Assembly (NCBI GenBank): GCA_963768585.1
Contig: CAVYIF010000012.1
Span: forward strand, 48,105 to 112,104
DNA length: 64,000 nt
Reading direction: 5' to 3'
DNA from: CAVUNY01 sp963768585
GTDB lineage: Bacteria; Chloroflexota; Anaerolineae; Anaerolineales; Anaerolineaceae
Part shown: piece after piece, positions 61,334-64,000 of the stretch
Position numbering within the stretch: position 1 is the first letter of the stretch
Layout: each line of letters opens with the position of its first letter
The notes under the pieces: generated by a model
What the model saw: only the letters and a program-made list of their open reading frames with translations
Told to the model about the DNA's origin: nothing
Databases searched by the model: none
Position numbers and translations under genes: made by a program

Positions 61334-62383
61334 TCAGCGGCTGAGCTGCTCGCTTAGTGCCATCAACCCCAGCCCCTGGGTAAAGGGGGTCACCACATAG
61401 GGCACTTCGTTGTATTCCACGGGGCTGGGCTTGACCCCTGTCCCGCCAGAACCTTTGAGCACAGTGCCCTGCGCGTCAATGTTGGTCATAAAGGCCTGCA
61501 TGGCACGCTGCGCCATAGGCAGATAGCGCCGGTCGACCATCCCCAGGCGGACGCCCTTCAGCACGCCGTAAGCCACCCCGGCAGTGACCGAGGTCTCGAG
61601 ATACGTCTCGGGGTGGTCGATCACGGTATGCCAGAACCCGCTCGCGTCCTGGTACTTTTCAAACGCCGCCAGCTGGCGGTCAATGATTTCGAGAAATTTC
61701 TGCTTCTGGGGAAAATCACGGCCAATGCCCTGCAGGATTTCGATGGTACTGACGGTCACCCAGGCATTGCCCCGCCCCCAGCGCTCGCCAATGAATTTGC
61801 GATTGTCGTCATCCCAGCCGTGATAGAGCAGGCCGGTTTCGGGGTCAACCAGAACCTGAAAGTGCAGTTCCATCTGGCGGATGACTTCATCCAGATAGCG
61901 CGGGTCTTTCAGTTCCAACCCGCGCTGGGCCAGGTAGAGCACGCACATGAACAGGGTATCCGCCCAGACCTTGCCCAGGTTCTGACTGCGCAGGGTGGTA
62001 TGGGCAATGGCTCCACAGGGGGTGTGGGGCACCTGGTTGAAGATATAGTCGTCAAACTTCTGACACAGGCGTTCGTATTTCTGGCTGGGATAGAGCTTAT
62101 TGAGGCGCAGGACGGTGGTCAACGGGGCGCAGGTATTGACGTTGAGCGCCTGGATGCCGCCCTCGATGCGGCTGTCGATCCACTGCCTCATCTGGTCGAT
62201 AAACACCTGGTTGTGCAAGACATCATTCACCTGCCACAGGCCGAAAAAGGCCACCCCCATATTCCAGTCCCACAGGAACCATTCCCAGGCGTTTGCCACG
62301 CCATAAGTCTCGTCTTCGGAATACTTAAAGGCCAGTTCCAGGGTGCGGTGCGCCACCTTTGACGCAAGTTCATTCATCTCCAT
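61334..62383 (-). CDS. Glycoside hydrolase family 88/105 (unsaturated glucuronyl/rhamnogalacturonyl hydrolase)
   Basis: 349 residues, (alpha/alpha)6 barrel. Marks: WEWFLWDWNMGVAFFGLW, LGKVWADTLFMCVLYLA with probable catalytic Asp142, ETGLLYHGWDDDNRKFIGER, WGRGNAWVTVSTIEILQGIG, and ETYLETSVTAGVAYGVLKGV. GH105 enzymes remove 4,5-unsaturated uronic acids left by pectate or rhamnogalacturonan lyases. No signal peptide. It is downstream of the GH29 gene on the same strand, with a 28-bp palindrome between, which points to cleaving complex plant or algal glycans. Confidence 0.92.
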   Translation of the reverse strand: MEMNELASKVAHRTLELAFKYSEDETYGVANAWEWFLWDWNMGVAFFGLWQVNDVLHNQVFIDQMRQWIDSRIEGGIQALNVNTCAPLTTVLRLNKLYPSQKYERLCQKFDDYIFNQVPHTPCGAIAHTTLRSQNLGKVWADTLFMCVLYLAQRGLELKDPRYLDEVIRQMELHFQVLVDPETGLLYHGWDDDNRKFIGERWGRGNAWVTVSTIEILQGIGRDFPQKQKFLEIIDRQLAAFEKYQDASGFWHTVIDHPETYLETSVTAGVAYGVLKGVRLGMVDRRYLPMAQRAMQAFMTNIDAQGTVLKGSGGTGVKPSPVEYNEVPYVVTPFTQGLGLMALSEQLSR

Positions 62384-62495
62384 GATTCAGGTCTCCTTGC
62401 AAACGGTCTAAACGCCTGGTGTCGTTGCATATAAGCGGTCTTTCATGCGATGGACCAAGTACCTGTCCGAAAATTTACAAACCAGCCCATCCCCC

Positions 62496-62523
62496 TTACC
62501 CCCTTCCCTAGGGAAGGGGGTAA
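62496..62523. repeat. 28-bp perfect palindrome between GH29 and GH105 genes
   Basis: TTACCCCCTTCCCT and its complement meet without a loop around CCTAGG. Similar C/G runs occur near 4070-4110 and 5455-5485, so it may be a dispersed palindromic repeat, not only a terminator. Confidence 0.55.
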
Positions 62524-62554
62524 ATATATGGGGAAAATAATATTCAGCGATACA

Positions 62555-63856
62555 CTAAATCTTTTGATCGCCGGCGTAATCGATGCCCTCATTTAACTGC
62601 GGGAAGTAGCTGGCCCGGTGGAACTCGGGTGCCCCGTCAAACTCCAGCTCCAGCACGGCGATCCCGGCATGCGGGTCGGGCGATTTACCCGGCAGATTCT
62701 TGAGCAGGATGCGGTGCCCGCGCTGTTCAAAGGTCACCGGGCTGCCGTCCCGTACCAGGCGCACGGCCTTTACCGGGGAGGAGAAACCGCCCAGGGCCAT
62801 TTCGCCGCTGCTGGGCCAGATCCAGTTCCAGATATAGACGTGCGAGCCGTCGAAAGACGCGCCAGCCACGCCGCTGGCATTGGCATAGATGGATTTTTGT
62901 TTGCTGCCGTACACCGCCTTGCCATTTTCTGCCAGCCACTTGCCCACCGTCGTCAGCGGTTCCACCGCTTCCGGGGGCACCGATCCGTCGGGGGCCGGGC
63001 CGATATTGAGCAGCAGGTTGCCACCGCCCGCCGTGACCGTGTTGATCATGCGGATGATGCGCTGGGCATTGTAGCTGTATGGCATCGCCTGCGCCGAATC
63101 GACGTAGCCCCAACTGATGCCGTTGAAGGTCATGCAGGCTTCCCAATCGCGATCCAGAGCGGTGAGGTGTTCTTCGGGGGTGCCGAAGTCTTCATCCAAC
63201 CGGCTGCGGTTGTTGATGATCAGGTCCGGCTGCAGGGCGCGCATGGCCTGGTTGCGTTCCAGCGAATCCCAGCCCTCCCAATTCTCCATGGGGCGGGGCA
63301 CATCGTACCAGAGGATATCGATCTTGCCGTACTGGGTCAGCAGTTCGCGGTTGAGTTCGGTAATATAGGCATTGAAGCGGCGGCGGGCCTCAGTGTCGAA
63401 GGCGCAGCGCCAGCCGTCGGGATGGTGCCAGTCCATCAGGGAAGAATAGAAACCGATCTTCAGGCCAAACTCGCGGCAGGCATCCACAAACTCGCGCACG
63501 ATATCCCGTTTGGGCCCGTAATTGACCGAATTGTAGGGATTGGCTTTGGAATCCCACAGGCTGAAACCCTCATGGTGGCGCGTGGTCATGACCATATACT
63601 TCATGCCGGCTTTGGCAGCCAGCTCTGCCCATTTGCGCGGCGCGCCGGGTTGAGGGTTGAACTGCTGCGCCAATTTCTCATACTCGGCGATGGGATAATT
63701 CTCCAGCGACATCACCCACTCGTTGCGCCCCACCAGGGCGTACAGCCCGAAATGCACGAACATTCCCAGGCGGGCCTCGCGCCACCAGGCCATGCGCTCG
63801 GGCCGAGTCTGGGCAACCCAATTCTCGTATTCGGGTTTACTGAGCAAACCAGTCAT
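62555..63856 (-). CDS. Alpha-L-fucosidase, glycoside hydrolase family 29
   Basis: 433 residues. Family marks: WWREARLGMFVHFGLYALVG, KYMVMTTRHHEGFSLWDSKA, GFYSSLMDWHHPDGWR, nucleophile Asp185 in GKIDILWYDVPRPMENWEGW, ALQPDLIINNRSRLDEDFGT, GGGNLLLNIGPAPDGSVPPE. A short beta domain ends it. No signal peptide, so fucosylated oligosaccharides are cut in the cytoplasm. It is the first leftward gene at the window's right edge; the 144 bases upstream hold its promoter region but no clear motif. Confidence 0.95.
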   Translation of the reverse strand: MTGLLSKPEYENWVAQTRPERMAWWREARLGMFVHFGLYALVGRNEWVMSLENYPIAEYEKLAQQFNPQPGAPRKWAELAAKAGMKYMVMTTRHHEGFSLWDSKANPYNSVNYGPKRDIVREFVDACREFGLKIGFYSSLMDWHHPDGWRCAFDTEARRRFNAYITELNRELLTQYGKIDILWYDVPRPMENWEGWDSLERNQAMRALQPDLIINNRSRLDEDFGTPEEHLTALDRDWEACMTFNGISWGYVDSAQAMPYSYNAQRIIRMINTVTAGGGNLLLNIGPAPDGSVPPEAVEPLTTVGKWLAENGKAVYGSKQKSIYANASGVAGASFDGSHVYIWNWIWPSSGEMALGGFSSPVKAVRLVRDGSPVTFEQRGHRILLKNLPGKSPDPHAGIAVLELEFDGAPEFHRASYFPQLNEGIDYAGDQKI

Positions 63857-64000
63857 TTTTCTTCCTCCATATGAATGAATTAATGTGATTATAGAGGTAT
63901 TTGGCTTTTAGGCAATCTCGTCAGGCGCGAGGGATAATCACAGGCCAACAGTGAAAAATTATTAATCTCCTGCAAAGCAGGTGGACGCGCCGGATAAATA

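Noticed and set aside
1..64000. CRISPR array, prophage or toxin-antitoxin system
   Set aside because: No regularly spaced direct repeats, phage structural genes or recognisable paired toxin-antitoxin genes were seen.

Overview
The window looks like chromosomal DNA from a Chloroflexota bacterium, most likely class Anaerolineae. This is inferred from gene style, because no rRNA or tRNA gene is visible. Pointers are several lipoproteins with short lipoboxes followed by Thr/Pro linkers, a tandem sulfatase-modifying-factor protein, deazaflavin/F420-type reductases, DUF2277, DUF6295 and TMEM175 proteins, LuxR-type regulators, and GH3, GH29 and GH105 glycosidases. No CRISPR array, phage module or replication origin was seen.

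Layout. 0-8 kb: a frameshifted luciferase-like oxidoreductase, an eroded unknown gene, a lipoprotein with a cholesterol-dependent-cytolysin core fused to a LamG domain, an IS3-family insertion sequence, an EVE-domain protein and a frameshifted lipoprotein. 8-18 kb: RecD2 helicase, a DUF3891 protein, the tandem FGE-domain protein, a D-xylonate dehydratase with a partner fumarylacetoacetate-hydrolase-fold gene (sugar-acid catabolism), and small regulators and enzymes. 18-32 kb: a metallo-beta-lactamase-fold protein, a membrane diguanylate cyclase, a leftward lipoprotein/CPBP-protease/hydrolase cluster, a TMEM175-type channel, an orphan receiver without its phosphoacceptor Asp, and a response regulator-histidine kinase pair. 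32-38.6 kb: gene remnants, a lipoprotein, a deazaflavin-dependent reductase, an unknown protein with a faint ADP-ribosyltransferase look, a two-domain VOC dioxygenase and a PhyH dioxygenase.

38.6-43.3 kb is an AT-richer mobile block. A roughly 34-bp imperfect inverted repeat encloses an ECF sigma factor, its membrane anti-sigma factor and an IS630-family transposase. The transposase gene is itself split by an IS3-family element with a clear 3-bp ATC target duplication. Removing the IS3 element restores the IS630 reading frame exactly.

43.4-58.8 kb holds mostly small-molecule enzymes (dienelactone hydrolase, methyltransferase, nitroreductase, two APH-type phosphotransferases, three short-chain dehydrogenases, an esterase operon, a serine hydrolase, a DinB protein, a sugar-lactone-oxidase-like flavoprotein) and regulators (a membrane-tethered LuxR protein, and a TetR repressor divergent from a short-chain dehydrogenase). 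59-63.9 kb holds three glycosidases for plant or host glycans: GH3, GH105 and GH29.

Many genes are broken by a single missing or extra base, often in short homopolymers. Assembly or basecalling indels are therefore a serious alternative to true pseudogenes for several loci. Others (1112-1830, 32122-32560, 32640-32990) carry several lesions and look truly decayed.
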